Below are positions 1 to 6,197 of a DNA stretch of 6,197 nucleotides, in pieces; the stretch's first letter is position 1, and each line of letters starts with the position of its first letter. The notes beneath the pieces were generated by a model, which was not told the DNA's origin, ran no database searches, and saw only the letters and a list, made by a program, of their open reading frames with translations. This stretch comes from Deltaproteobacteria bacterium. Its GTDB lineage: Bacteria > Desulfobacterota > B13-G15. The position numbers were made by a program, and so were the translations under genes. The stretch is from the NCBI GenBank assembly GCA_003646585.1, contig QMLA01000067.1, positions 1-6,197 of the forward strand, written 5' to 3'.

Positions 1-3000
1 AATGGAGAGCTTCAAGGTTCAAAAGAAATTGGGCCTGTTACTCTTGGAAATTCAAGCCCTCTCTATCTTAGTTATAATGATGTTGGAGGTTTTCCATATT
101 ATTTAGATGGGGTTTTAGATGAAGTAGCGATTTATAATCGTGCTTTAACTCCGGAGGAAATTCAGCAGCATTATCAAAATGGTTTGAGAGGAAGATACTA
201 TATTATTAGTGACGGCATTGGTGATGCTTGTGATAATTGCCCATTCACACCTAATCCCGATCAGTTAGACAGCAACAATAATGGTATTGGAGACGCATGT
301 GAGGGTCTCACTTATATAAACGCTCCTTCATCCCTTTCCAGTCTATCTGAGAAATCTTCAACTGATTCTGGTTTAGTTGAAACTTTACTTAGCCAAAAAG
401 GGACAGTAACTGTTACAGTCAATGGTGACTTAAATGGCACCCTCAACTTTACTAATTTTGAAATGGTGAAAATTGAAACAGGTTCTTTTGCTGGTAAGGG
501 ATTCTCCAAAGGTAAGTGGGAAGCAAATCTTGAAGGATTAAATTATAAAGGTACCTGGCAGGGAATGTTTTTCTTAAACGAAGACGAAAGAAGAATATAT
601 CTAAAAGGGACTATTTCTGGTGAAATCTCAGGAATTGTTGAAGGTTATCTTACTGAATCTGCTCCAGGAAGCGGTATTTATGATCAATATCAGGCTACGT
701 GGAGATTAAATAAACTTAGAACAGAAACTGTTTCTGCAACAATCAATTTGAATGGAGATGTCACCTATCAAACAAGCACTGAATATCCTTCAACTGAACT
801 CTATGCTTTGCAAACCTCTATTGAAGGAAATTGCTTTGGTCACTATACCGGTCCTTTGAGCACTGTTTTAACTCATGTAAGAGTAACAGATGAAACTAAT
901 CCATATTATGGAGAAGGTTTCTCAATAATCTCTTATATCTCTGACTCAGGACAAGGTGAAGGCTGGATGTATGATAAAGAAGTATCTCCGGGCATAGTAG
1001 AAATGAAGGGCGTGTTTACCAGTCCTCTATTAGGCATTGTTAAAGCTACCCTAGATGAAACAAAAACATCAAGAACTCTGTTTGTATCAATAGAAAGAAT
1101 TGATTTAGGATTACCACCAATGGCAGATTTGGAAGTTAAAACATGGGGTCCTAAAAGAGTTAGTCCAGGTCAGACAGTGGATTATATTATTGAAGTAAGA
1201 AATTGTGGTGTAAAAAGGGCCGAAGATGTTGTAGTAGTTGATGTACTTCCAACTCAGGCAAAATACGTATCAAGTACCAGTGGGGGGATGTATAAATGGG
1301 AAAGCCATGAAGTAATTTGGAAATTGGGGACAATTCCGGCTCAAAGTAAGAGTTATTTAAGTGTTAAAGTTGAGGTTGAGTGGGGGTTGCCTGGTCATAG
1401 CTTTTTTACAAATAATGTTATAACTGGGACAACTAGTGATGAGATAGATGTGAATATTACTGGAATATCTCCTATCTACAATATCACAAACTACTTAAAT
1501 TATCGGCCAAAATTAGTTATCTCGAATGAGCTGTTGACTCAAAAAGAGTTTCAGACGGTTATGGAAGATGCTAAGTTTTCTGATACATTTAATTACGCTA
1601 AAGAATTGGGCTTTAATTATACAAATCTAACCGGAAAGTTGACTTATGATGATGGATCAACTGTCATATATTCTATAATGAATTCAACCGATAGATTAGC
1701 CCTCGTAACCAAAGTGGATATTGTTGGAACTGGTAATTTTTCAGGGATTTTTGAAGTCTATGAGAATAACATTACGATTTTTGATCGTGAGGGGGGTATA
1801 GGGTATAATGTTGAAACTGAAGAATTCTCAAGTCTGGGGAATTCCTGGTTTAAGAAGCGGATCTGCTGCCTCAATAATTGTTTAACAGTCCCAGGATTAG
1901 GTGAATTACAATTAATTAATGACTGTAGGATATTTTTAAAAGAAAAAAATTTATTAAATTTTTGGAATTGTGTGAAATCAATAATAGCTAAACGTGGTGG
2001 AAAACTTTTTACAGTAGTAGATTGTTTAGTAGAGTGTACCATAAAGCCTAGTTTACATACTTGTTCTCATTGCGACTGGAGAGAATATTGTGATCCTATT
2101 CCTCCTGGAGCAGTGATGGCACAGCATTGCGATCAAGGTATATGGTCAAATGATTCTTTTACGCCTGATCCAGATATCGGAGGAAAAACACACCTTTATG
2201 TAAAAGAGTATTGTGATCCGGATGAATATTGTATAGGGCCTAGATTGTGGGACAAGCCTAAGGCTAATAATCAAGGAGCAGCAAGCTGTGTTAAAAAGGA
2301 TAAAGTTCCAAATAAAGATTCACATTCTCAGGAAGTTATTACAGCTGGAGATCCCAATATAAAATACGGCCCTGAAGGTTTTGTTTTGCCTGGGCAAAAA
2401 CTAAACTACGCGGTCGAATACGAAAACGAAGGGGAAGGGATTGCCTTTGGAGTTTATTTTACTGATACTTTAGATGAAGATTTAAATGATTCAACTTTAG
2501 TCATTGGGCCAGTAATCGATGTTAAAACTGGAGTTCAAATTGCTCCACCTGGCACTTATGATCCATCAACTCGCACCATAACCTGGTTTGTTGGTGAAGT
2601 TGGTCCAGGTGAAGGTGGTTATGCTGAGTTTAGTGTAAATGTAAGAGATGATGCCCCAGATGGCACTGAGATTATTAACTTTGCTACAGTATATTTTCCA
2701 AGTGTTCCAGAAGAAACAAGGACAAATGGAATAGTCTCTGTTGTTCGTCTATATCCACCTCCTATTGCCGAAGCAAATGGACCTTATGAAGGAGAAGTAG
2801 GCTCTCCAATTACTCTTGATGCCTCTGATTCATATGATGTGGATGGCACAGTTGTTTCCTATGAATGGGATTTTAATGATGATGGAATTTATGATGAAAC
2901 TACAGCTTCTCCAATTATCACTCACACTTGGACTGAACCATATAGTGGAATTGTAAGATTAAGAGTAACAGATAATGATAATCAAACTGCTACTGATACC

Positions 3001-3213
3001 ACATTTGTTGAAATAAAAGTAGCAGTTGTTCAGGGCGACCTTGACAATGATGGTGATGTTGACCAAGATGACCTAAACATCCTCCTTACTTACCGCAATC
3101 AACCAGCAAGTGCATGCCCTGAGTGTGATATTGATGGTGATGGAGTAATTACTGTCCTTGATGCAAGAAAGCTTGTGCTTATGTGTACCAGGCCAAGGTG
3201 TGCACCAGAATAA
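1..3213 (+). CDS. Multidomain secreted adhesin-like protein (LamG-TSP3-DUF11-Cys-rich-DUF11-like-PKD-dockerin), 5' partial
   Basis: The frame is open from base 1 to the TAA at 3211-3213, giving 1070 visible residues; the start and any signal peptide lie upstream. Residue numbers count from base 1. Residues 1-61 are the end of a LamG/concanavalin A-like domain, recognised by LDEVAIYNRALTPEEI (39-54). Residues 71-102 are a thrombospondin type 3 calcium repeat (GDACDNCP, NPDQLD, GIGDAC). Residues 134-354 are beta-rich and match no family I recognise; they may be two diverged copies. Residues 376-490 are DUF11-like (ADLEV, PGQTVDYIIEVRN). Residues 622-763 hold 14 cysteines. Residues 784-912 resemble the DUF11/DUF7619 beta-sandwiches (GDPNIKYGPEG, PGQKLNYAVEYEN). 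Residues 919-1006 are a PKD domain (ANGPYEGEVG, YEWDFNDDG). Residues 1012-1070 are a dockerin-like module with two calcium loops. No catalytic domain is visible, so a structural, adhesive or glycan-binding role outside the cell is inferred. The next gene follows after 46 bp, probably in the same operon. Confidence 0.9.
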   Translation, partial: NGELQGSKEIGPVTLGNSSPLYLSYNDVGGFPYYLDGVLDEVAIYNRALTPEEIQQHYQNGLRGRYYIISDGIGDACDNCPFTPNPDQLDSNNNGIGDACEGLTYINAPSSLSSLSEKSSTDSGLVETLLSQKGTVTVTVNGDLNGTLNFTNFEMVKIETGSFAGKGFSKGKWEANLEGLNYKGTWQGMFFLNEDERRIYLKGTISGEISGIVEGYLTESAPGSGIYDQYQATWRLNKLRTETVSATINLNGDVTYQTSTEYPSTELYALQTSIEGNCFGHYTGPLSTVLTHVRVTDETNPYYGEGFSIISYISDSGQGEGWMYDKEVSPGIVEMKGVFTSPLLGIVKATLDETKTSRTLFVSIERIDLGLPPMADLEVKTWGPKRVSPGQTVDYIIEVRNCGVKRAEDVVVVDVLPTQAKYVSSTSGGMYKWESHEVIWKLGTIPAQSKSYLSVKVEVEWGLPGHSFFTNNVITGTTSDEIDVNITGISPIYNITNYLNYRPKLVISNELLTQKEFQTVMEDAKFSDTFNYAKELGFNYTNLTGKLTYDDGSTVIYSIMNSTDRLALVTKVDIVGTGNFSGIFEVYENNITIFDREGGIGYNVETEEFSSLGNSWFKKRICCLNNCLTVPGLGELQLINDCRIFLKEKNLLNFWNCVKSIIAKRGGKLFTVVDCLVECTIKPSLHTCSHCDWREYCDPIPPGAVMAQHCDQGIWSNDSFTPDPDIGGKTHLYVKEYCDPDEYCIGPRLWDKPKANNQGAASCVKKDKVPNKDSHSQEVITAGDPNIKYGPEGFVLPGQKLNYAVEYENEGEGIAFGVYFTDTLDEDLNDSTLVIGPVIDVKTGVQIAPPGTYDPSTRTITWFVGEVGPGEGGYAEFSVNVRDDAPDGTEIINFATVYFPSVPEETRTNGIVSVVRLYPPPIAEANGPYEGEVGSPITLDASDSYDVDGTVVSYEWDFNDDGIYDETTASPIITHTWTEPYSGIVRLRVTDNDNQTATDTTFVEIKVAVVQGDLDNDGDVDQDDLNILLTYRNQPASACPECDIDGDGVITVLDARKLVLMCTRPRCAPE
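3034..3210 (+). repeat. Paralogous C-terminal dockerin-like module, copy 1
   Basis: This segment encodes the last 59 residues of the first protein. It holds two Asp-rich loops, DLDNDGDVDQDD and DIDGDGVITVLD, with the 1-3-5-12 acidic spacing of type I dockerin/EF-hand-like calcium loops. It also has a Cys pair in ASACPEC and a terminal CTRPRCA motif. Aligned without gaps to 5495-5671, 56 of 59 residues and 151 of 177 bases match. The similarity stops at the GDLDN start and at the stop codon, so the repeat is the module alone. Confidence 0.9.
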
Positions 3214-3247
3214 AAAGATTATCAAAAATAGTTCTTTTTTTGAAAGT

Positions 3248-3254
3248 AGGAGGG
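3248..3254 (+). promoter_or_regulatory. Shine-Dalgarno site for the beta-helix/hydrolase gene
   Basis: AGGAGGG lies 5 nt before the ATG at 3260. It fixes that start, which is also the one that gives a clean signal peptide. The 46-bp spacer (3214-3259) has no convincing promoter and only a weak A-rich/T-rich pairing near its beginning, so co-transcription with the upstream gene is likely. Confidence 0.85.
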
Positions 3255-3259
3255 AATAG

Positions 3260-5674
3260 ATGTTAAAAAACAAACGCTTGTTTTGTTCCTTTTGGGCTAT
3301 ATTTATTCATTTATTTTTGCTGGTTCCTATTTATGCGCAAGAGTTCCATGTGTCAACCTCAGAAGAATTTCAAACAGCTTTAAGAATAGCCCAAGGTAAC
3401 GGTCAGGATGATGTTATTTATCTAGATGCAGGCACTTATTATGGAGGATTTAAGTATGTAGCAAATGATAATGAAGACTATTCTCTTACAATCAAAACAG
3501 AGCCTGGTTTAAGTCCGCATGATGTTATAATAGATGGCGGTGGCACTAACACTGGAATTTATATTTGGGATAACCCAAGTCCAACGACCCCGACGCATAC
3601 AAATAACCATTTTACATTGGAGGGTTTAACTATTCGGAATTGTAAATACGAACCACATACCGATGAAGATGAAGGAGGTGGTATAAAAATATACTCTTTT
3701 GGGTTAGGTACTATTACTTTAAAGCGTAACATAATCGAAGGAAATCAATCAAAACATCCTGGAGGTGGGGTTTATATTTATTCTTGGTCTACTTTTATAC
3801 TCCTTGCTGGTAATATAATAGCCGAAAACGCTAGCTTATATAGCTGGTTAACGAGTGGGAGACCAGCAGTAGTGATAAGATGCTATTCATGGTCGTGTCA
3901 AATCGAAATAAGGGATAATATAATAACAGAAAATGACGGAGGTATCTCTGTAAGGGCCAGGCGTGGGTCTATATCTATTAGAAACAATGCAGTGTTGAAA
4001 AATAATTCGAGAGGCATACGGGCAAGTTTATCCCATGACGGCGATATTATTATTGAAGACAATACCGTAACTAGAAATACTCATAGATACCACGGTGCTG
4101 GCATTTATGTTCACCCAGAGGAAGGTTCAGCTATCCTTAGAAATAATGTTGTAACGGAGAACGTTGCATGTTGGTGTGGTGCCGGGGTAACTGCATCAAC
4201 TTTGACGGGTCGCATTATTTTAATTAATAATACTATAGTAGGAAATGTTTTACCTTTTTATTTGGGAAATGAACGATGTTATGGTGATGGAGGCGGAGTT
4301 CATACTTCAGCTTCAACAGGAGGAAAAGTTTATTTCTACAACAATATTATATGGGGAAATAAAGCAGAATACTATCCTGAATCCGATGATATTTCTATTT
4401 ATGGTTGGAATGCAAATTTCTACATGTATAATAATGACTACCATGCTCTTTATGTTTGGCCTTACTCTAGTTGTAACGTAATAGAGGGAGCTAACATTGA
4501 TGAAGATCCTCTTTTTGCTGGCGACTATCACCTTCAGCCAAATTCGCCATGTATCGATGCAGGTCTAAACGATGTTCAAGCTATTCCAGAAATTGATAAG
4601 GATGGAGGCGAAAGAATTGTTAATGGAATAGTGGATATAGGAGCTTACGAATATAAATCTAAAATTGAGCTAGAGCCAGGAGATTTGCTGTTTTGTAGAT
4701 CATGCAAAAGCGTAGTTCCTGGATATTGGACTCATGTTGGAATGTATATAGGAGGCGGACAAGTTGTAGAGGCTCTTTCAGATAAGGGAGTTGCTATTAC
4801 TTCACTGGAAAGCTGGAATTTCCCAAATAAAACTTGCGTAGCATACGCGCGGGTTATTAACGCTAATAACGAAATAAAGGGCAAGGCAGTCTCTTTTGCT
4901 ATAAATCAGCTCTATAAACCTTATGATAATCCTTTCTTTCCTATTCCAAGTAGGAAACAGTCAAACCCAGATAGTGGTAGTTGGTACTGCAGTGAACTTG
5001 TATGGGCGGCATATCTCAATGCCAGTGACGGTCAGATTGATATTGAATACACGCCAGATAATTTTGGGATTACCCCAAAGGAAATATACATAGATGATGA
5101 TATAGAGGAAATAGGTGGACATAGAGAGAACTGTTCTCGGGTTGGACTATTCTTTTATACTCACTCTCCAGTGGATATAAGTGTAGTTGATCCTAATGGT
5201 CTTATTGTAAATAAAGAAATATCAGAAATTCCAGGAGCTATTTATGCGGAAGATGACCTTGATAACGATGGTGACTTAGACGACTGGATCGGTATCCCTG
5301 AACCAGAAATAGGAACATATCAGATAATGATATTGCCAGAACCCAGTGCTTCGCTTGAAGAGACTTACGATTTCGAGGTAGGATATGGGGAAAAGTTTTT
5401 TATTTGGGCTAAAAATACCCCAATAAGCAAGATACCAGAAGAACCTTATTTAATTCAATTGACAGAAGAAGGAATACAAATAACTTCACCAGTAGGTGAC
5501 CTAGATAACGATGGTGACGTAGACCAAAACGACCTAAACATCCTCCTTACCTACCGCAATCAGCCAGCAAGTGCCTGTCCTGAGTGTGATATTGATGGAG
5601 ATGGAGTGATTACTGTGCTTGATGCAAGGAAACTAGTGCTTCTTTGCACAAGGCCAAGGTGTGCGACGGAGTAG
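3260..5674 (+). CDS. Secreted beta-helix protein with permuted NlpC/P60 (YiiX-like) hydrolase and C-terminal dockerin-like module
   Basis: An 804-residue exported protein. Residues 1-26 are a signal peptide: basic LKNKR start, hydrophobic core, likely cleavage after IYA. Residues about 30-410 form a right-handed parallel beta-helix, with recurring turns such as RNIIEGN, GNIIAEN, DNIITEN, NNVVTEN, NNTIVGN and NNIIWGN. The helix is closed by DYHLQPNSPCIDAG and VDIGAYEY (about 422-465), a cap seen in polymorphic-outer-membrane-like and choice-of-anchor Q proteins. Residues about 474-615 match the circularly permuted NlpC/P60 papain-like fold of the YiiX/YaeF (DUF830) group: PGDLLF, THVGMYIGGG with His492, VVEA with Glu504, and WYCSELVW with Cys577. 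His before Cys is the permuted order. Family members hydrolyse or transfer amide or ester bonds; the substrate here is unknown. Residues about 621-740 are a beta-sandwich with a DLDNDGDLDD loop (666-675). Residues 746-804 are a dockerin-like module nearly identical to that of the upstream protein. Function as an extracellular enzyme or processing factor is inferred. Confidence 0.92.
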   Translation: MLKNKRLFCSFWAIFIHLFLLVPIYAQEFHVSTSEEFQTALRIAQGNGQDDVIYLDAGTYYGGFKYVANDNEDYSLTIKTEPGLSPHDVIIDGGGTNTGIYIWDNPSPTTPTHTNNHFTLEGLTIRNCKYEPHTDEDEGGGIKIYSFGLGTITLKRNIIEGNQSKHPGGGVYIYSWSTFILLAGNIIAENASLYSWLTSGRPAVVIRCYSWSCQIEIRDNIITENDGGISVRARRGSISIRNNAVLKNNSRGIRASLSHDGDIIIEDNTVTRNTHRYHGAGIYVHPEEGSAILRNNVVTENVACWCGAGVTASTLTGRIILINNTIVGNVLPFYLGNERCYGDGGGVHTSASTGGKVYFYNNIIWGNKAEYYPESDDISIYGWNANFYMYNNDYHALYVWPYSSCNVIEGANIDEDPLFAGDYHLQPNSPCIDAGLNDVQAIPEIDKDGGERIVNGIVDIGAYEYKSKIELEPGDLLFCRSCKSVVPGYWTHVGMYIGGGQVVEALSDKGVAITSLESWNFPNKTCVAYARVINANNEIKGKAVSFAINQLYKPYDNPFFPIPSRKQSNPDSGSWYCSELVWAAYLNASDGQIDIEYTPDNFGITPKEIYIDDDIEEIGGHRENCSRVGLFFYTHSPVDISVVDPNGLIVNKEISEIPGAIYAEDDLDNDGDLDDWIGIPEPEIGTYQIMILPEPSASLEETYDFEVGYGEKFFIWAKNTPISKIPEEPYLIQLTEEGIQITSPVGDLDNDGDVDQNDLNILLTYRNQPASACPECDIDGDGVITVLDARKLVLLCTRPRCATE
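5495..5671 (+). repeat. Paralogous C-terminal dockerin-like module, copy 2
   Basis: This segment encodes the last 59 residues of the beta-helix/hydrolase protein. Against copy 1 the only protein differences are Asp to Asn in the first loop, Met to Leu before CTRPRC, and Pro to Thr in the penultimate position. Most of the 26 base differences are synonymous, so the duplication is not recent and the protein sequence has been held by selection. Both calcium loops and all four cysteines are kept. Confidence 0.9.
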
Positions 5675-5682
5675 ACGTTAAA

Positions 5683-5730
5683 AACGTGTGAACGTTAGAA
5701 CGTGCGAACGTTAGAACGTGCGAACGCGAG
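5683..5730 (+). repeat. Octamer tandem repeat (AACGTKNG) with hairpin potential
   Basis: Six consecutive 8-bp units start at 5683, 5691, 5699, 5707, 5715 and 5723. The consensus is AACGT followed by three variable bases ending in G; the last unit is AACGC. Units 2 and 4 are identical (AACGTTAG), as are units 3 and 5 (AACGTGCG), so there is also a 16-bp higher-order period. A related element, ACGTT-AAA-AACGT, sits at 5675-5687 just after the stop codon, and isolated AACGG and AACGT occur at 5741 and 5746. The array lies in the 102-bp gap between the second and third genes. It resembles the short tandemly repeated elements found between genes in some bacteria; its function is unknown. Confidence 0.85.
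5692..5719 (+). other. Predicted stem-loop inside the octamer array
   Basis: ACGTT at 5692-5696 pairs with AACGT at 5715-5719, and AACGT at 5699-5703 pairs with ACGTT at 5708-5712. The two 5-bp helices are separated by an A-G/A-G internal loop and closed by a GCGA loop (5704-5707), which has the GNRA form. No T-run follows, so it does not look like a standard intrinsic terminator. It could affect mRNA stability or differential expression between the flanking genes. Base pairing is read by eye; no folding energy was computed. Confidence 0.5.
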
Positions 5731-5764
5731 AGGGTTATTGAACGGAACGTTATAAACTAGCTTG

Positions 5765-5770
5765 AGGAGG
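5765..5770 (+). promoter_or_regulatory. Shine-Dalgarno site for the third gene
   Basis: AGGAGG lies 6 nt upstream of the ATG at 5777. It selects this ATG over the in-frame ATG at 5813, which has no comparable site. Confidence 0.85.
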
Positions 5771-5776
5771 AGTGCT

Positions 5777-6197
5777 ATGAAGCCAATTATTTGCTTAGGT
5801 GAAAAATTGGCTATGTTAGTAAAATGTTATAAAAAGTCAGGTATTATAGCTTTTATACTTTTATTTTCTTTTAATTATTCAGCAATAGGAGCGGCCCTTA
5901 AAGAAAAGGATAAAAAAGAGATTCTAAACAAAGCCTATATACTTAAAATTCCATTTATAGAAAACAAAGGTCAAATAAAAGATGAAAATGTAAGGTACTA
6001 TGCAAAGACCTTTGGAGGAATTGTCTTTGTTACCAAAGATGGAAAGCTGGTTTATTCCCTTACAAAATTTGAGGAAAAAGAGAAGGTAAAAGGTTGGGTA
6101 ATAAGAGAAAGCCTTGTTGGGGCTTCTATTTCTAATGTAAAAGGAGAAGAAGAGGCGGTAACCAAAGTAAGTTACTTTAAGGGAAAAGACCCTTCAA
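5777..6197 (+). CDS. Exported protein with SBBP-type N-terminal domain (DUF7948-like), 3' partial
   Basis: The frame is open from the ATG at 5777 to the window end with no stop, giving 140 residues of a longer protein. The N-terminus has a short lysine-containing region (KCYKKS, 16-21), then a hydrophobic stretch at 22-32 and small residues to about 40, consistent with a signal peptide cleaved near IGAA. From about residue 58 the sequence follows the pattern at the start of SBBP beta-propeller repeat proteins: FIENKGQ (60-66), VRYYAKTFGG (72-81), FVTKDGKLVYSL (84-95), LVGAS (113-117), and VSYFKGKDPS (131-140). In such proteins this domain precedes a chain of beta-propeller repeats, and the mature protein is extracellular. 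The repeats themselves lie outside the window, so their presence is inferred. It lies 102 bp after the second gene and may share its transcript. Whether it also ends in a dockerin-like module cannot be seen. Confidence 0.82.
   Translation, partial: MKPIICLGEKLAMLVKCYKKSGIIAFILLFSFNYSAIGAALKEKDKKEILNKAYILKIPFIENKGQIKDENVRYYAKTFGGIVFVTKDGKLVYSLTKFEEKEKVKGWVIRESLVGASISNVKGEEEAVTKVSYFKGKDPS

Noticed and set aside
184..186. TTG as the start codon of the first gene
   Set aside because: The frame is open back to base 1 and the upstream residues form a clear LamG domain end, so TTG 184 is internal and the gene is cut by the window edge.
312..509. Minus-strand open frame of 65 codons
   Set aside because: It lies wholly opposite the long first gene, has no recognisable domain and is best explained as a shadow frame.
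1758..2042. Minus-strand open frame of 94 codons
   Set aside because: It is antisense to the Cys-rich coding region, with low-complexity content and no family resemblance.
3211..3240. Intrinsic terminator after the first gene
   Set aside because: An AAAAAGA/TCTTTTT pairing and a T-run exist, but the stem is short, has almost no G or C and overlaps the stop codon, so termination is doubtful.
3073..3273. Minus-strand open frame with a hydrophobic start, spanning the gene 1/gene 2 junction
   Set aside because: It is antisense to the conserved dockerin-like module. The hydrophobic stretch comes from the reverse complement of A-rich DNA around the junction.
4245..4531. Overlapping small open frames on both strands inside the beta-helix region
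   Set aside because: The real reading frame here is the well-supported beta-helix; the alternatives have no ribosome site or family signal.
5683..5730. CRISPR array
   Set aside because: The units are 8 bp and directly adjacent, with no unique spacers and no cas genes.
5738..5756. Promoter for the third gene (TTGAAC with TATAAA)
   Set aside because: The two boxes are only about 7 bp apart, far from the usual 16-18 bp, and no better-spaced upstream box is present.

Overview
The window is AT-rich bacterial DNA carrying three consecutive plus-strand genes for large, modular, exported proteins. Nothing in it is housekeeping, and there are no RNA genes, mobile-element genes or CRISPR arrays that I can see. 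The organism looks like a bacterium with a Sec-type export route and many calcium-binding surface modules (LamG, thrombospondin type 3, DUF11-like, PKD, dockerin-like, and an SBBP-type N-terminus). No LPXTG/sortase signal or S-layer homology domain is visible. The style fits an uncultured Gram-negative lineage (Desulfobacterota, Omnitrophota or similar), but that placement is a low-confidence inference.

Layout. Positions 1-3213 hold the 3' part of a multidomain adhesin-like gene. Its reading frame is open from the first base, so the true start lies outside the window. In order it encodes the end of a LamG domain, a TSP3 calcium repeat, a beta-rich region that may be a degenerate duplication, a DUF11-like domain, a cysteine-rich segment (14 Cys in 142 residues), a second DUF11/DUF7619-like beta-sandwich, a PKD domain and a C-terminal dockerin-like module. 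After 46 bp with a strong Shine-Dalgarno, positions 3260-5674 encode an 804-residue secreted protein. It has a signal peptide, a right-handed beta-helix, a circularly permuted NlpC/P60 (YiiX-like) cysteine hydrolase domain with visible His, Glu and Cys, a beta-sandwich with an Asp-rich loop, and the same dockerin-like module. Positions 5675-5776 are non-coding and contain an octamer tandem repeat with hairpin potential. From 5777 to the window end runs the start of a third exported protein, whose N-terminus resembles SBBP beta-propeller proteins.

How they may work together. The first two proteins share almost nothing except the last 59 residues, which are 95% identical in protein but only about 85% identical in DNA, with mostly synonymous changes. 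This suggests a conserved C-terminal tag, with two Asp-rich calcium loops and a terminal Cys-Thr-Arg-Pro-Arg-Cys motif, that places unrelated proteins in one extracellular structure or sorting route. The most notable candidate system is a tagged surface assembly that includes a beta-helix protein carrying a permuted NlpC/P60 enzyme. No cohesin or receptor for the tag is in the window, so this stays a hypothesis.
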